Shown here in pieces: positions 46,920 through 55,988 of a stretch of DNA of 64,000 bases. Origin of the DNA: Sinorhizobium kostiense (lineage in GTDB: Bacteria > Pseudomonadota > Alphaproteobacteria > Rhizobiales > Rhizobiaceae); NCBI RefSeq assembly GCF_017874595.1, contig NZ_JAGILA010000001.1, positions 248,001 to 312,000 on the forward strand. Reading direction: 5' to 3'. Both the position numbers and the translations under genes were made by a program. The notes below the pieces were generated by a model, which saw only the letters and a program-made list of their open reading frames with translations, made no database searches and was not told where the DNA came from. Every line of letters begins with the position of its first letter. Position 1 is the first letter of the stretch.

Positions 46920-47642
46920 ATGGAGATGACAAAAACCGATCTCCGCCAATACCAGCCGCCATCTCGGCAGAACCTCGAATGGCACGGGGGCGATATGCCC
47001 TATTCGGTGGTGTTTGGCGATCACTTTTATTGCCGGACCGACGGGCGGCTCGAATGCGGCCATGTTTTCCTTGCCGGTAACAGATTGCCGGAGCGCTGGC
47101 GGGCGGGCGGCGCGTTCAGGATCGGCGAACTCGGCTTCGGCACAGGGCTCAATTTCTGCGAGACCTGGCGGCAGTGGAAACAGGCCGGGGCCGCCGACCG
47201 CCGCCTGCATTTCGTCTCCTTCGAGCTCTTTCCGATGCGCGCCGCGGAAATCGAGCGGGCTCTGTCCCATTGGCCGGAGATCGATGAGGAACGGCGGGCG
47301 CTCTTCGAAAACTGGCCGGACGACCCGGCCGACCAGGTCGACATCGATTTCGGCGACGTGCGGCTGACGGTGATCTGCGGTCCTGCGATCGAGGGCGTCG
47401 CCGCCTCGCCGGAGCGCTTCGAGGCCTGGTATCTCGATGGCTTTGCGCCGTCGCGCAATCCGGACATGTGGTCCGAGAAACTGATGCAATTGGTGTTCGA
47501 CAAGAGCGTGCCCGGAGGCACCTTCGCGACCTATGCCGCGGCCGGCTTCGTTCGCCGTAATCTCGTGGCCGCCGGCTTCGTCGTCGATCGCCTGCCGGGT
47601 TTTGCCGGCAAGCGGGAGATGCTGCGCGGTCACAAGCCGTGA
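46920..47642 (+). CDS. mnmD: MnmC N-domain-like methyltransferase (MnmD)
   Basis: 240 residues, DUF752/MnmC-N family. SAM-binding GELGFGTGLNF at 69-79, FVSFELFPMRAAEIERAL, and the catalytic DGFAPSRNPDMWSEKLM starting at D173 match the methyltransferase half of E. coli MnmC, which methylates nm5U34 to mnm5U34 in tRNA. No FAD domain is fused; the divergent FAD oxidoreductase may be its partner. ATG at 46920 follows GGCGG by nine bases. Confidence 0.85.
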   Translation: MEMTKTDLRQYQPPSRQNLEWHGGDMPYSVVFGDHFYCRTDGRLECGHVFLAGNRLPERWRAGGAFRIGELGFGTGLNFCETWRQWKQAGAADRRLHFVSFELFPMRAAEIERALSHWPEIDEERRALFENWPDDPADQVDIDFGDVRLTVICGPAIEGVAASPERFEAWYLDGFAPSRNPDMWSEKLMQLVFDKSVPGGTFATYAAAGFVRRNLVAAGFVVDRLPGFAGKREMLRGHKP

Positions 47643-47660
47643 AGTCAGTTGCCTATGCAT

Positions 47661-48275
47661 TCAAAGATCGATTCTGTTGGACGATCTCCCGGCGGAGATC
47701 AGTGCCTCGGCCGCGTGCCGAAGCAGCGGCGTAGCCTCGCCCGGTTCAAAGATCTGTGAACTGACGAAGGCACCATTCACAAGAACCGAGAGCTGACCCG
47801 CGAGTTCATCGGGGACGGCCACGTCCAGACGCTCCGCGATTGCCTTCAGCCGCCGCCGCATCTCGCGTTTATGGGTCTCGGCGACTTTGCGCGCGGGATG
47901 GTCAGCTTCAGGGAACTCGGCGGCCACGTTGATCTGCGGACAGCCTCGGTAGTTCGGCCGTCCGACGCGCTCACCGATCCAGCCCAGGTGGGCGTCCAAC
48001 TCCGCCCTAGCGTCGTGTTCGTACTTCGCCGCCACTCTGTCCCACTGGCCCCAGAAGTCCTGATCTTCGCGTTCCAGAAACGCGGCAATGAGATCGTCCT
48101 TTGTGCCGAAGTGACGGTAGAGGCTCGTCTTCGCGACACCGGCTTTGTCGACCACCAGATCGACGCCGACCGCGCGCACGCCTTGCTTGTAGAAAAGTTT
48201 CGATGCGGTTTCCAGGATCCTGTCTCGGACGTCGGTACTGCCGTGGCCGACGGGATTGGATGAGATTTTCGACAT
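47661..48275 (-). CDS. TetR-family repressor
   Basis: 204 residues from the ATG at 48275, which follows GGAGGTCCAAGC; the open frame to 48368 would cover the operators. Helix-turn-helix: VRDRILETASKLFYKQGVRAVGVDLVVDKAGVAKTSLYRHFGTKDDL (about 15-61). The C-terminal part has EFPEADHPARKVAETHKREMRRRL as in the YcdC/AcrR-like group that senses small organics. Divergent from the saccharopine-dehydrogenase-like gene; two matching operators lie in between. Confidence 0.88.
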   Translation of the reverse strand: MSKISSNPVGHGSTDVRDRILETASKLFYKQGVRAVGVDLVVDKAGVAKTSLYRHFGTKDDLIAAFLEREDQDFWGQWDRVAAKYEHDARAELDAHLGWIGERVGRPNYRGCPQINVAAEFPEADHPARKVAETHKREMRRRLKAIAERLDVAVPDELAGQLSVLVNGAFVSSQIFEPGEATPLLRHAAEALISAGRSSNRIDL

Positions 48276-48314
48276 GCTTGGACCTCCAACACGTCCAGCA
48301 TAACACAGCGGGGC

Positions 48315-48365
48315 TTGACGCACTACAGACCTGTATGTATTAGGTGAGAACAGACAGGTCTGTAG
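48315..48365 (+). promoter_or_regulatory. Promoter flanked by two TetR-type operators
   Basis: TTGACG (48315-48320), 17 bases, TATTAG (48338-48343) is a strong promoter for the rightward gene at 48380. Between the boxes lies CTACAGACCTGT (48323-48334) and after the -10 box its exact inverse ACAGGTCTGTAG (48354-48365). Each arm is itself almost symmetrical (ACAG..CTGT), so each may bind a repressor dimer. The adjacent TetR gene is the natural ligand. Confidence 0.75.
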
Positions 48366-48379
48366 CACTGGAGGAAGTA

Positions 48380-49417
48380 ATGTCAGAGAGCTTGATTAGA
48401 ACCCGGCCGACCGTGGCGGTTTTCGGAGCGACTGGGCATACCGGCCGTTTCGTCGTCGCGGAATTGTTGCGTCGTGGGTTCCGGGCGATTGCGATCGCGC
48501 GCAGTGCCGAGGCGCTCGCCGCGGCGCGCTTCCCGGAACCGGACGTGCTCTGCCGCTGCGCCACTGTGGAGGACGAGGGATCGCTCTTGCGCGCGCTCAA
48601 CGGCGCACAAGCCGTGATCAATTGTGCAGGGCCTTTCCTCGATACCGCCGACGCACTGGCCGCTGCAGCGGTGAAATCCGGGATGCATTATGTGGACATC
48701 AGCGCCGAGCAAGCGAGCGTGAGCAGGACACTTGAGACGTTCGATGAGCCTGCTCGCCAAGCGGGCCTCGTGCTCATCCCCGGGATGGGATTCTATGGCG
48801 GCTTCGCTGATCTGTTGGTTACCGCTGCGCTGGGGGACTGGACGTCCGCGGATGCGATCGATGTAATGATCGGCCTCGACAGCTGGCATCCCACGCGTGG
48901 GACACGCGTGACTGGTGAGCGGAACAAGGCACCGCGTATGGTCGTCGCTGAGGGCCGCCTCCGTCCCTTGGCTCTTCCGTCCGCGCAGAAGCACTGGGAC
49001 TTCGGGGAGGCGCTGGGCAGGCAACTCGTCAGCGAAATGCCGTTCTCGGAGATCGTCCTGATCTCCCGGCACGTGAAGACGTCGGAGCTCCACACCCATT
49101 TAAGCGCGGTCGCTTTAAGCGAAGTTCGAGACAAGGGGACTCCCGCTCCGCAGGCGGCGGACGCGACCGGCCGCTCGACGCAACGGTTCGTGGTCGAAGT
49201 TGTCGCGAGGCGCGAAGGAGCCAGCCGGCGGGCTGTTGCGCGAGGACAGGACATCTACGCCTTCTCCGCGCCGCTTGTCTGCGAGGTCGTCAAACGCATA
49301 CTTCGTCAGGAGTTCAATCGGGCAGGCGCAAACGCGCCTGGTATGGTCCTCAATGCTGAAGCGGTCCTGGCTGCGCTCCAACCCGATCATTTGGCGCTCG
49401 AAATCGCCGCAGCGTAA
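48380..49417 (+). CDS. Saccharopine-dehydrogenase-like NAD(P)-binding protein
   Basis: 345 residues. N-terminal Rossmann segment TVAVFGATGHTGRFVVAELLRRGF (about 11-34) and AQAVINCAGPFLDTADALAAAAVKSGMHYVDIS, as in the saccharopine dehydrogenase/trans-acting enoyl reductase group. Substrate unknown. Under the TetR-operator promoter; GGAGGAAGTA precedes the ATG. Such TetR-controlled reductases often respond to electrophiles, but nothing here proves it. Confidence 0.8.
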   Translation: MSESLIRTRPTVAVFGATGHTGRFVVAELLRRGFRAIAIARSAEALAAARFPEPDVLCRCATVEDEGSLLRALNGAQAVINCAGPFLDTADALAAAAVKSGMHYVDISAEQASVSRTLETFDEPARQAGLVLIPGMGFYGGFADLLVTAALGDWTSADAIDVMIGLDSWHPTRGTRVTGERNKAPRMVVAEGRLRPLALPSAQKHWDFGEALGRQLVSEMPFSEIVLISRHVKTSELHTHLSAVALSEVRDKGTPAPQAADATGRSTQRFVVEVVARREGASRRAVARGQDIYAFSAPLVCEVVKRILRQEFNRAGANAPGMVLNAEAVLAALQPDHLALEIAAA

Positions 49418-49483
49418 CATCCGCACCTAAAAGACGGGATACCGCCGTCGCGGCGAAGTGCGTCACGATTAATGCTGACCGGC

Positions 49484-49936
49484 CTAGCCCGGGAAGACCA
49501 CGGACTTGACCGTCGCGATCAGCTGATCGGTCGGCACCGCGACGCAATTGCGGTCGATCTCGGCGACCGTCCTTTCCTTGACCTGATGCGAAAGCAGCTT
49601 TCTGAGGTCTCCGAGCGTCCGCGGTGCTGCGCAGATCACAAGATTCTCGAAGGCGTTCTCGAGCGCGTAGTGGTCGAGTTTTTCGGCGATCTCCACGGCG
49701 AAGCGGTGCTGTTCCTCGCGGACCGGATCGCTACTGTATTCCATGGCCGAGCGACCGTGACCGACGGAGGAATGGCTGCGACCAGGCTTGTCGGCCATGA
49801 TTTCCCGAGCACGTTTGGCTTCGATCTGGTACGTCTCCTCTATCGGGTGCTGACGTTCGTCCTTCAGCAGATTGACGTCCTTGACAATGCGCGCCGCGTT
49901 GCCGTCGGCCGCCAGTATCCAAATCCGGTTCCGCAC
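49484..49936 (-). CDS. Host-attachment family protein
   Basis: 150 residues, GTG start preceded by GGGGAAAAGCA. IWILAADGNAARIV, HRFAVEIAEKLDHYALENAFENLVICAAPRTLGDLRKLL are typical of the 'protein required for attachment to host cells' family known from Agrobacterium and other Rhizobiales. The fold resembles eRF1/baeRF-type domains; true function is not settled. Confidence 0.8.
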   Translation of the reverse strand: MRNRIWILAADGNAARIVKDVNLLKDERQHPIEETYQIEAKRAREIMADKPGRSHSSVGHGRSAMEYSSDPVREEQHRFAVEIAEKLDHYALENAFENLVICAAPRTLGDLRKLLSHQVKERTVAEIDRNCVAVPTDQLIATVKSVVFPG

Positions 49937-50053
49937 TGCTTTTCCCCTTGTGTCCTGGTTGGCAAATAGGGTCGGCGGGAAACGGAACGGTTGAAACCGC
50001 GTCAGGGTTCCCTATCACCGATGGTCCATTCGCCCGGTTGTCCCGTGGCTTGT

Positions 50054-50728
50054 CTACAGACGGGTAAGATAAGCATCGAAACTACGCTCCGGCGTTGGCT
50101 CGTATCGCTGGCGTTCGGTCTTCAGCGAAACGATCCTGTCCACCCGAAAATCGCGAAAGTCCTGGCGCAATTCGCACCAGGCCGTCAGCAGCCAATGATG
50201 CCCGAATATACTGAGGCCGAGCGGCCAAATTGTACGCTCCGACATTTGTTCTGCAAGGCTTTCATAGGTGATGCGCAGCTTACGATGCGCGGCGACGGCT
50301 TCGCGGATCACGCCGAGCCATGCCGGAGGGTCGGGCTGGAGCGCGGAGCGAAAGGCACGAAGCGGAGCGGCCCTTAGTTTCTCCGCATGCTCCTGCGGCA
50401 GCCCCTGCCCAATCTTCTCCATCGCTTCGCGCGCCGCTTGGGCCAATCTTCTGTCGCCGAGCATCTGCACCGCGCGAACGCCGAAGGCGAGCGCCTCCAA
50501 CTGCTCGAAGGTGAAGGCGAGCGGCGGCGCATCAAAGGCCTCGCGCAGGAGATAACCGACCCCACGCTCGCCATCGATCGGCGCACCGGAGGCGATGAGG
50601 TGCTGCATGTCGCGGTAGACGGTGCGCGGCGCAACTTCCATCCTCTCGGCAATCTCGCGTGCCGTCATGGCGCGGCCGGTGGCGCGCATGAGCTGGATGA
50701 TGCGAAACAATCGATCGGCCGGTCGCAT
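50054..50728 (-). CDS. YafY-type transcriptional regulator (HTH-WYL)
   Basis: 224 residues: N-terminal winged helix (LFRIIQLMRATGRAMTAREIAERMEVAPRTVYRDMQHL, 7-44), then a WYL-like domain in which the usual W-Y-L reads HHWLLTAWCELRQDFRDFRVDRI. Divergent from an ABM-domain gene and an AlkD-like gene, which are its probable targets. Confidence 0.85.
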   Translation of the reverse strand: MRPADRLFRIIQLMRATGRAMTAREIAERMEVAPRTVYRDMQHLIASGAPIDGERGVGYLLREAFDAPPLAFTFEQLEALAFGVRAVQMLGDRRLAQAAREAMEKIGQGLPQEHAEKLRAAPLRAFRSALQPDPPAWLGVIREAVAAHRKLRITYESLAEQMSERTIWPLGLSIFGHHWLLTAWCELRQDFRDFRVDRIVSLKTERQRYEPTPERSFDAYLTRL

Positions 50729-50808
50729 GGGTTTTCCTGTACATTATGGCCACAAGGCTGTCAGTTGCGATGTGATTTAGTCAAGCGCGATCGAAAATGG
50801 AGGTCCCA

Positions 50809-51108
50809 ATGCCAACCGCTCATGTTCTCGAACTCGCCGTTTGCACAGTCACCGACAAGGAGGCCGCGCTTGCGGCACGGAGAAAAGCCATCGAAGCCGT
50901 CTCCCGTTACCCTGGCTTCGTCTCCTGGCGTGCGGCGACGGCCTGTGAAACGGCCGACATGTTCGCCGACCTCGTCGAATGGGAATCTCTGGAGGCGGCG
51001 CAGGCAGCGAGCAAGCGCGTGATGTCGGATCCGGACTTCGCCCCCTATATGGCGACGATCGGGACGGTCCAGCTCATGCAGCATTTCCTGACCGAACAGC
51101 ATAAGTGA
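50809..51108 (+). CDS. Antibiotic-biosynthesis-monooxygenase-fold small protein
   Basis: 99 residues, dimeric alpha-beta barrel type: VLELAVCTV, then RRKAIEAVSRYPGFVSWRAATACETADMFADLVEWESLEAAQAA. GGAGGTCCCA precedes the ATG. Often a minor monooxygenase or stress protein; reaction unknown. Its stop overlaps a GTG that could start the next gene. Confidence 0.7.
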   Translation: MPTAHVLELAVCTVTDKEAALAARRKAIEAVSRYPGFVSWRAATACETADMFADLVEWESLEAAQAASKRVMSDPDFAPYMATIGTVQLMQHFLTEQHK

Positions 51109-51122
51109 AAGACGTCAGACCT

Positions 51123-52223
51123 ATGCCGGAACCTCTGAAAAACCTGCTGCACCCGCGCGTGGTGGTGGAGATCGCCGATCAACTTTCGCTACACGCGCCC
51201 GGCTTCGAGCGTGATCGCTTCCTCGCATCCGCCGGCAATGGTCTCGAATCGCTCGAGCTCATGCAGCGATCGCTGCAGATCAGAGATGCACTTGTCGAGG
51301 CGCTGCCTGGGGACTTTCCCGCGGCGGCAGGGGTTCTCCAAGCGGCGCTGCCAAACGGCAATGCGCCCGGCCTCAACGGCTGGGCGCTGCTGCCGGTAAG
51401 CCAGTTCGTCGCAGTTCGCGGGCTTGGCGATTTCGAGCTCTCCCTGTCGCTCCTCCGCCGGCTCACGCCGCACTTCACCGGCGAGTTTGCGGTCCGGCCA
51501 TTCATCCACAAGGATCAGGGCCGGGCGCTGGCAACCATTTACCGCTGGATCGAGGACGACGACCCTCACGTCAGGCGGCTCGCGAGCGAGGGCACCCGCC
51601 CTCGTTTGCCCTGGGCGATGCGGCTGCCGAAGCTAGTCCACGACCCGCGGCCGATCCTTGCGATCCTTACCGCGCTTCTCGATGATCCGGAGGAATATGT
51701 GCGGCGCTCGGTCGCCAACAGTCTCAATGATATCGCCAAGGATCACCCCGACCTCGTCGTGGAATTCGTGGCTAGTCACATTAGAGGCGCAACCCGTGAG
51801 CGCTTGAGATTGCTGCGCCATGCCTCCCGCACGCTCCTGAAGCAGGGACACCGCGGCGCGCTTGCCAATTTCGGCTTCGACACGCCACTCCGCGTCACGG
51901 CGCAGCTTGCACTCGCGACACCGACAGTCCGGTTCGGCGCCGAACTTGTCCTCGGACTGACCGTCCGCAACACCGGTGGCTCCCCACAGCGGATCATGAT
52001 CGACTATGCCGTGCACCATCGGAAGGCGAATGGCAGCACCTCGCCGAAGGTGTTCAAGTGGACGACGGCGACGCTTGAGCCCGGCGCCACATTCGAACTC
52101 AAGAAACACCATCCCATGCGGCCGATCACGACACGGCACTACTATGGCGGCGCACATCGAGTCGTGATCATGATCAACGGGGAACCCGCCGCCGAAGCGG
52201 ATTTCGAGCTGGCTATGTCGTAA
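51123..52223 (+). CDS. DNA-alkylation-repair (AlkD-like) HEAT protein
   Basis: 366 residues from the ATG at 51123; a GTG at 51105 overlapping the upstream stop is possible. The middle has HEAT-type helices and the family segment EFAVRPFIHKDQGRALATIYRWIEDDDPHVRRLASEGTRPRLPWAMRLP. A C-terminal beta-rich part (PTVRFGAELVLGLTVRNTGGSPQRIMIDYAVHHRK) extends beyond the AlkD core. AlkD enzymes remove bulky N-alkylpurines; activity here is inferred from the family. Probably co-transcribed with the ABM gene. Confidence 0.8.
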   Translation: MPEPLKNLLHPRVVVEIADQLSLHAPGFERDRFLASAGNGLESLELMQRSLQIRDALVEALPGDFPAAAGVLQAALPNGNAPGLNGWALLPVSQFVAVRGLGDFELSLSLLRRLTPHFTGEFAVRPFIHKDQGRALATIYRWIEDDDPHVRRLASEGTRPRLPWAMRLPKLVHDPRPILAILTALLDDPEEYVRRSVANSLNDIAKDHPDLVVEFVASHIRGATRERLRLLRHASRTLLKQGHRGALANFGFDTPLRVTAQLALATPTVRFGAELVLGLTVRNTGGSPQRIMIDYAVHHRKANGSTSPKVFKWTTATLEPGATFELKKHHPMRPITTRHYYGGAHRVVIMINGEPAAEADFELAMS

Positions 52224-52524
52224 CTTGAGCGGCTGAATCGACCGGTGCAAGAAGATGCAGCTTGACTTTTTGAGCCAAAGCAACGACATGGATGGCGCGT
52301 CACCTTCCGGCCGCCGCGTGAGCGCGCCCTCGGCAACCACTTTCAAGCCGTGAAGAAGGAAAAGCGCGACACATCGCCGCCGATTGCGGCAGCACAAGCG
52401 CCTGACGACTTCTCTTTAACCCACAAGTTCCCAATTCACGCGGGGTTCTTGACGCCAGACGAGACCGGAATTGCAAGGACGCGATTCCGGCGGAAGCGTT
52501 TGGCGCCCCCGAAAGGTATACCAC
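52224..52524 (+). promoter_or_regulatory. Long leader region of the DEAD-box helicase gene
   Basis: 301 bases without a convincing gene. It contains CCGGAAT...ATTCCGG (about 52464-52491) just before the helicase start. Long structured leaders are common for DEAD helicases involved in cold response, so post-transcriptional control is possible; no known motif was recognised. Confidence 0.35.
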
Positions 52525-54021
52525 TTGTCCAATTTCAAAGAACTCGGCCTCTCACAGCAGATCCTGGCGGCGCTTTCCGCCAACGGTTTCGAGAAGCCGA
52601 CCCCTATCCAGACGCAAGCCATCCCACAGGTCCTGAATGGTCGCGACCTCATCGGCCTGGCCCAGACCGGCACCGGCAAGACGGCGGCATTCGGCCTGCC
52701 TATGATCGAGAAGCTGCTCGCAGACGGCCGGCGCGCCGACCCGCGCAACATTCGCGCACTCGTGCTCGCCCCTACCCGCGAACTCGTCAATCAGATCGCG
52801 GCCAACCTCAAGCTCTTCGTCAAGAAGACGCCGCTCAAGGTCGGAATCGTCGTCGGTGGCGTCTCGATCAACAAACAGACCGAGCAACTTGCACGCGGCG
52901 TCGACATTCTCGTCGCAACGCCTGGGCGCCTGCTCGACCTCGTCGCCCGTAAGGCCCTGACGCTCACCCAGGGCCGCTATCTCGTGCTCGACGAGGCCGA
53001 TCAAATGCTCGACCTCGGTTTCATCCACGACTTGCGCAAGATCGCCAAGCTCGTGCCGAAGAACCGGCAGACGCTGCTCTTCTCGGCAACAATGCCGAAG
53101 CAGATCGCCGAACTCGCCGGCGAGTACTTGACCGATCCGGTGAAGGTTGAGGTCACGCCGCCCGGCAAGGCTGCCGACAAGATCGAGCAATATGTCCATT
53201 TCGTGCCCGGCAAGGACTTGAAGACGCAGATCCTGAAGCAGTCGCTGACCAACAATCCGGACGGCCTGTCGCTAATCTTCAGCCGCACCAAGCACGGCGC
53301 CGAGAAGCTGATGAAGCATCTCGATCACGTCGGCTTCAAGGCCGCCTCGATCCATGGCAACAAGAGCCAGAGCCAGCGCGAACGAGCGCTGAAGGCCTTC
53401 CGCGACGGCGAAATCCGCGTGCTCGTCGCAACCGACGTGGCCGCCCGCGGCATTGACATTCCGGGCGTCACCCACGTCTACAACTACGACCTGCCGGAAG
53501 TGCCGGATGCCTATGTGCATCGCATCGGCCGCACGGCGCGCAACGGCCGCGACGGTATCGCGATCGCCTTCTGCACGCCGGACGAAATCCGGCTGCTGCG
53601 TGACATCGAGAAGCTGATGGGCATCGAGATCGCTGTTGCAAGCGGCGATGCGCCGGCAGACCAGGCCCGCTCCCCCAGGGGGCACGGCGGTCGCGGCAAC
53701 GGCCAGAATCGCGGCAATGGCGGCGGCCAGCGCCAGGACAAAGCGCCGCGCCGGAAACGGCCGGCGCGCGAGCCGGCGGTGACTGGCTTTGCCGGCGACG
53801 AGCTCCTGCGCGAAGACCGTCCGCAGAACCATGATCGGCGCGATCAGCGCGTGACGGGGCACGGGCATCATGACGGCCGATCGGAAGGCAACCGCAATCA
53901 CGAGGCCAGAAAGCACCACCACGGCCGTCCGGGACCGCAAGACAGCCACCGCGGCCGCAGCGACGGCAATCGCCGTCAGGACATGCGCCGCACCGGTAAG
54001 GGCGGCGGCCGCCAAGGTTGA
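52525..54021 (+). CDS. DEAD-box RNA helicase (RhlE-like)
   Basis: 498 residues with TTG initiation (LSNFKELGLSQQ), supported by GAAAGG eight bases before; the frame extends upstream but without conservation. Motifs in order: PTPIQTQAIP (Q), AQTGTGKT (I), PTRELV (Ia), DEAD (II), SAT (III), ARGIDIPGV and HRIGRTARNGR (VI). After about residue 380 a low-complexity tail rich in Arg, Gly, Asn and His (GHGGRGNGQNRGNGGGQR) probably binds RNA. ATP-dependent remodelling of structured RNA or ribosomes in the cytoplasm. Confidence 0.92.
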   Translation: MSNFKELGLSQQILAALSANGFEKPTPIQTQAIPQVLNGRDLIGLAQTGTGKTAAFGLPMIEKLLADGRRADPRNIRALVLAPTRELVNQIAANLKLFVKKTPLKVGIVVGGVSINKQTEQLARGVDILVATPGRLLDLVARKALTLTQGRYLVLDEADQMLDLGFIHDLRKIAKLVPKNRQTLLFSATMPKQIAELAGEYLTDPVKVEVTPPGKAADKIEQYVHFVPGKDLKTQILKQSLTNNPDGLSLIFSRTKHGAEKLMKHLDHVGFKAASIHGNKSQSQRERALKAFRDGEIRVLVATDVAARGIDIPGVTHVYNYDLPEVPDAYVHRIGRTARNGRDGIAIAFCTPDEIRLLRDIEKLMGIEIAVASGDAPADQARSPRGHGGRGNGQNRGNGGGQRQDKAPRRKRPAREPAVTGFAGDELLREDRPQNHDRRDQRVTGHGHHDGRSEGNRNHEARKHHHGRPGPQDSHRGRSDGNRRQDMRRTGKGGGRQG

Positions 54022-54195
54022 GTGGTTGAATCGACACCGGCCGCCGGGTCTCGGCGGCCGGTCCACCCAGGGTCGGCACCCCTCAAAAAAGCCACTTCCG
54101 CGGCAGGTCGGACCTCAACCCCGGCCCGGCCCATACCGCTTGCATTCTGTCAGTCGATGATGTGAACCTGCAATACTTCTCTTTCTTCCTTCGCC

Positions 54196-55110
54196 TCAAA
54201 CGACGGCAGGCTTGCCGGCTTGCTCCTGAGGAAGTGCCTCGTTGCCTGCCTTCCGGTTCGTGAGGTAAACGCCTGTCACGGCAATAATCGTGCCGATGAT
54301 CATCGGCCAGGTCAGCGCCTCGCCGAAGAAAAGCGCTGCCTGAACGGCTGCGAGTGGCGGCACCAGATAGATCAGCGACGCCGCTCGTGACACCTGACCG
54401 CGGCGGATGAGATAAAGCAGGAGCGCGATCGCTCCCATCGACAGGCCGAGGACCGACCAGGCAAGCGCGGCGACGAGTTCGAGGTTCCACGACACGTGCA
54501 TTTCCTCAAGCATCAGGGCAAGCGGCAGAGTCACGACAAGCGCGCCGACATATTGGAGCGCCGCGATCGCCCGGATGTCGCCGGTCTGCAGGTGCCGCTT
54601 CTGGTAAAGCGTGCCGTAGGTAACGGCACCCATGCCCAGCACGTTGATCACCACCGGCAACAGATGGAATTCGGTGTCGATCGCCAGCACCTTGGGCAGC
54701 ACGGCAAGCGCGATCCCGGAGAAGCCGAGCATGAGCCCGAGCCGTTGCTGCCGGCTCAGGTTTTCACTGATCAGGAAGGGCGCCACCGCCGCCGTCATCA
54801 GCGGTTGCAGGCCGGCTATGATCCCGGAGATTGCCGCCGGCACGCCCTCGCCGATCGCCCACCACACCGCGCCAAGATAGAGCCCGTGCAGGAGTATGCC
54901 GGAAACGATCGCATGGCCAACCACGCTCCACGAGCGCGGCCAGCGTGCCCCCGTCACGGCGCAGAACCCGATAAAGAGGAGGATGGCGAAGCTGTAGCGC
55001 AGAGCCAGAAAGGTCAGCGGGTCGGCGAAGAACGCCGCATATTTGGCGACCACCCAGCCCGTCGACCAAAGCAGCACGAAAATGGCCGGAGCCAGGCGGG
55101 CAAGCAACAT
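54196..55110 (-). CDS. EamA/DMT-family transporter
   Basis: 304 residues with ten predicted membrane helices and two EamA repeats (LWSTGWVVAKYAAFFADPLTF at the start; second half from LGMGAVTYGTLYQKRH). Drug/metabolite exporter family; substrate unknown. Start at 55110 follows GGGAGCAAACCG; an earlier in-frame ATG at 55167 would add a polar extension. Confidence 0.87.
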   Translation of the reverse strand: MLLARLAPAIFVLLWSTGWVVAKYAAFFADPLTFLALRYSFAILLFIGFCAVTGARWPRSWSVVGHAIVSGILLHGLYLGAVWWAIGEGVPAAISGIIAGLQPLMTAAVAPFLISENLSRQQRLGLMLGFSGIALAVLPKVLAIDTEFHLLPVVINVLGMGAVTYGTLYQKRHLQTGDIRAIAALQYVGALVVTLPLALMLEEMHVSWNLELVAALAWSVLGLSMGAIALLLYLIRRGQVSRAASLIYLVPPLAAVQAALFFGEALTWPMIIGTIIAVTGVYLTNRKAGNEALPQEQAGKPAVV

Positions 55111-55190
55111 CGGTTTGCTCCCAATGGTGTTTCGAACCGCGATAGAGCTCAAGCCACGCCGGGTCAAAGCAATATTTCTGATGGCTGCAA

Positions 55191-55652
55191 TCAGCGAATC
55201 GGAATCATCATCCGCAGGGAGGATGCCGAGGGGGAGACGAATCCCGCCTCGTATTCCTCGCGGTAATGCAGGCGGCTGTTGTCGACGACATATCCGGCGG
55301 CGTCGATCCAGTCGTACATCTTCCGATACTGGACGAAGACATCGCCGCCCTCCGGATGGTGCATCGTCGTTGCAAAGCGCATGGCCGGCAAATCCATGTG
55401 CTCGGGCCGATCGAAAGTCGAGGAATCCTCACCGACATAGCCGACGAAGTAATGGAAACTCTCGGGTCGGACGTCCCAGGAGAGGCCGATCAAGGTGGAA
55501 CGGTCCCGCGGATGGCTGATGCGTCGATGCTCCTGCGCCTCGGCGATCAGCCGATGGATCGCGCCATCGGCCGCTTCGACGAATGTCCCTTCCCAAGTAC
55601 GGCCGGTGATTCGTTGCGCCGGCCGTTCGACGATTTCATACAGAGCTTCCAT
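55191..55652 (-). CDS. GyrI-like small-molecule-binding protein
   Basis: 153 residues: EIVERPAQRITGRTWEGTF, then FHYFVGYVGE and PEGGDVFVQYRKMYDWIDAAGY. Matches the stand-alone SOUL/GyrI-like (AraC effector-binding) domain. Could bind drugs or hydrophobics. GGGAGGCGGG precedes the ATG, and an extended -10 TGTACAAT lies upstream (55708-55703). Only 80 bases separate it from the EamA gene start downstream. Confidence 0.75.
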   Translation of the reverse strand: MEALYEIVERPAQRITGRTWEGTFVEAADGAIHRLIAEAQEHRRISHPRDRSTLIGLSWDVRPESFHYFVGYVGEDSSTFDRPEHMDLPAMRFATTMHHPEGGDVFVQYRKMYDWIDAAGYVVDNSRLHYREEYEAGFVSPSASSLRMMIPIR

Positions 55653-55988
55653 CCCGCCTCCCGTGCCTACCTCGGCCCAGGTGCCGCTCGCGAACGGCGG
55701 CCATTGTACACTTTTTTCCCGATTTAGGGGGGCCTGCGGAAGTCGCCACTGCAAGCGCGCATTGCAACCGCCGAAAATTAAGGCAACTGCCCGTTTATCG
55801 ACCACCCCTTGAACCCCCGCAATCGAAGAAGGTGCAAGTGCCCTTACGCGGGTGCGACGATGCGAGGCGAAAACGCTTTCAACTCGATCGTAATGGGGCG
55901 CAAAATTTCTTCGCCGGCGAATGTGCACGCTTCTTGCATTGCGTCAAACGATGTACTCAAATGGTCGAAAAATAAGGGGACGACGCCT
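55653..55988. other. Divergent intergenic region
   Basis: 336 bases between the GyrI-like gene and the ATP-grasp gene. It carries the leftward -10 TGTACAAT (55710-55703) and a rightward AGGGGA ribosome site (55975-55980). The ATP-grasp frame is open from 55809 but the upstream codons look random. No RNA gene was recognised. Confidence 0.45.
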
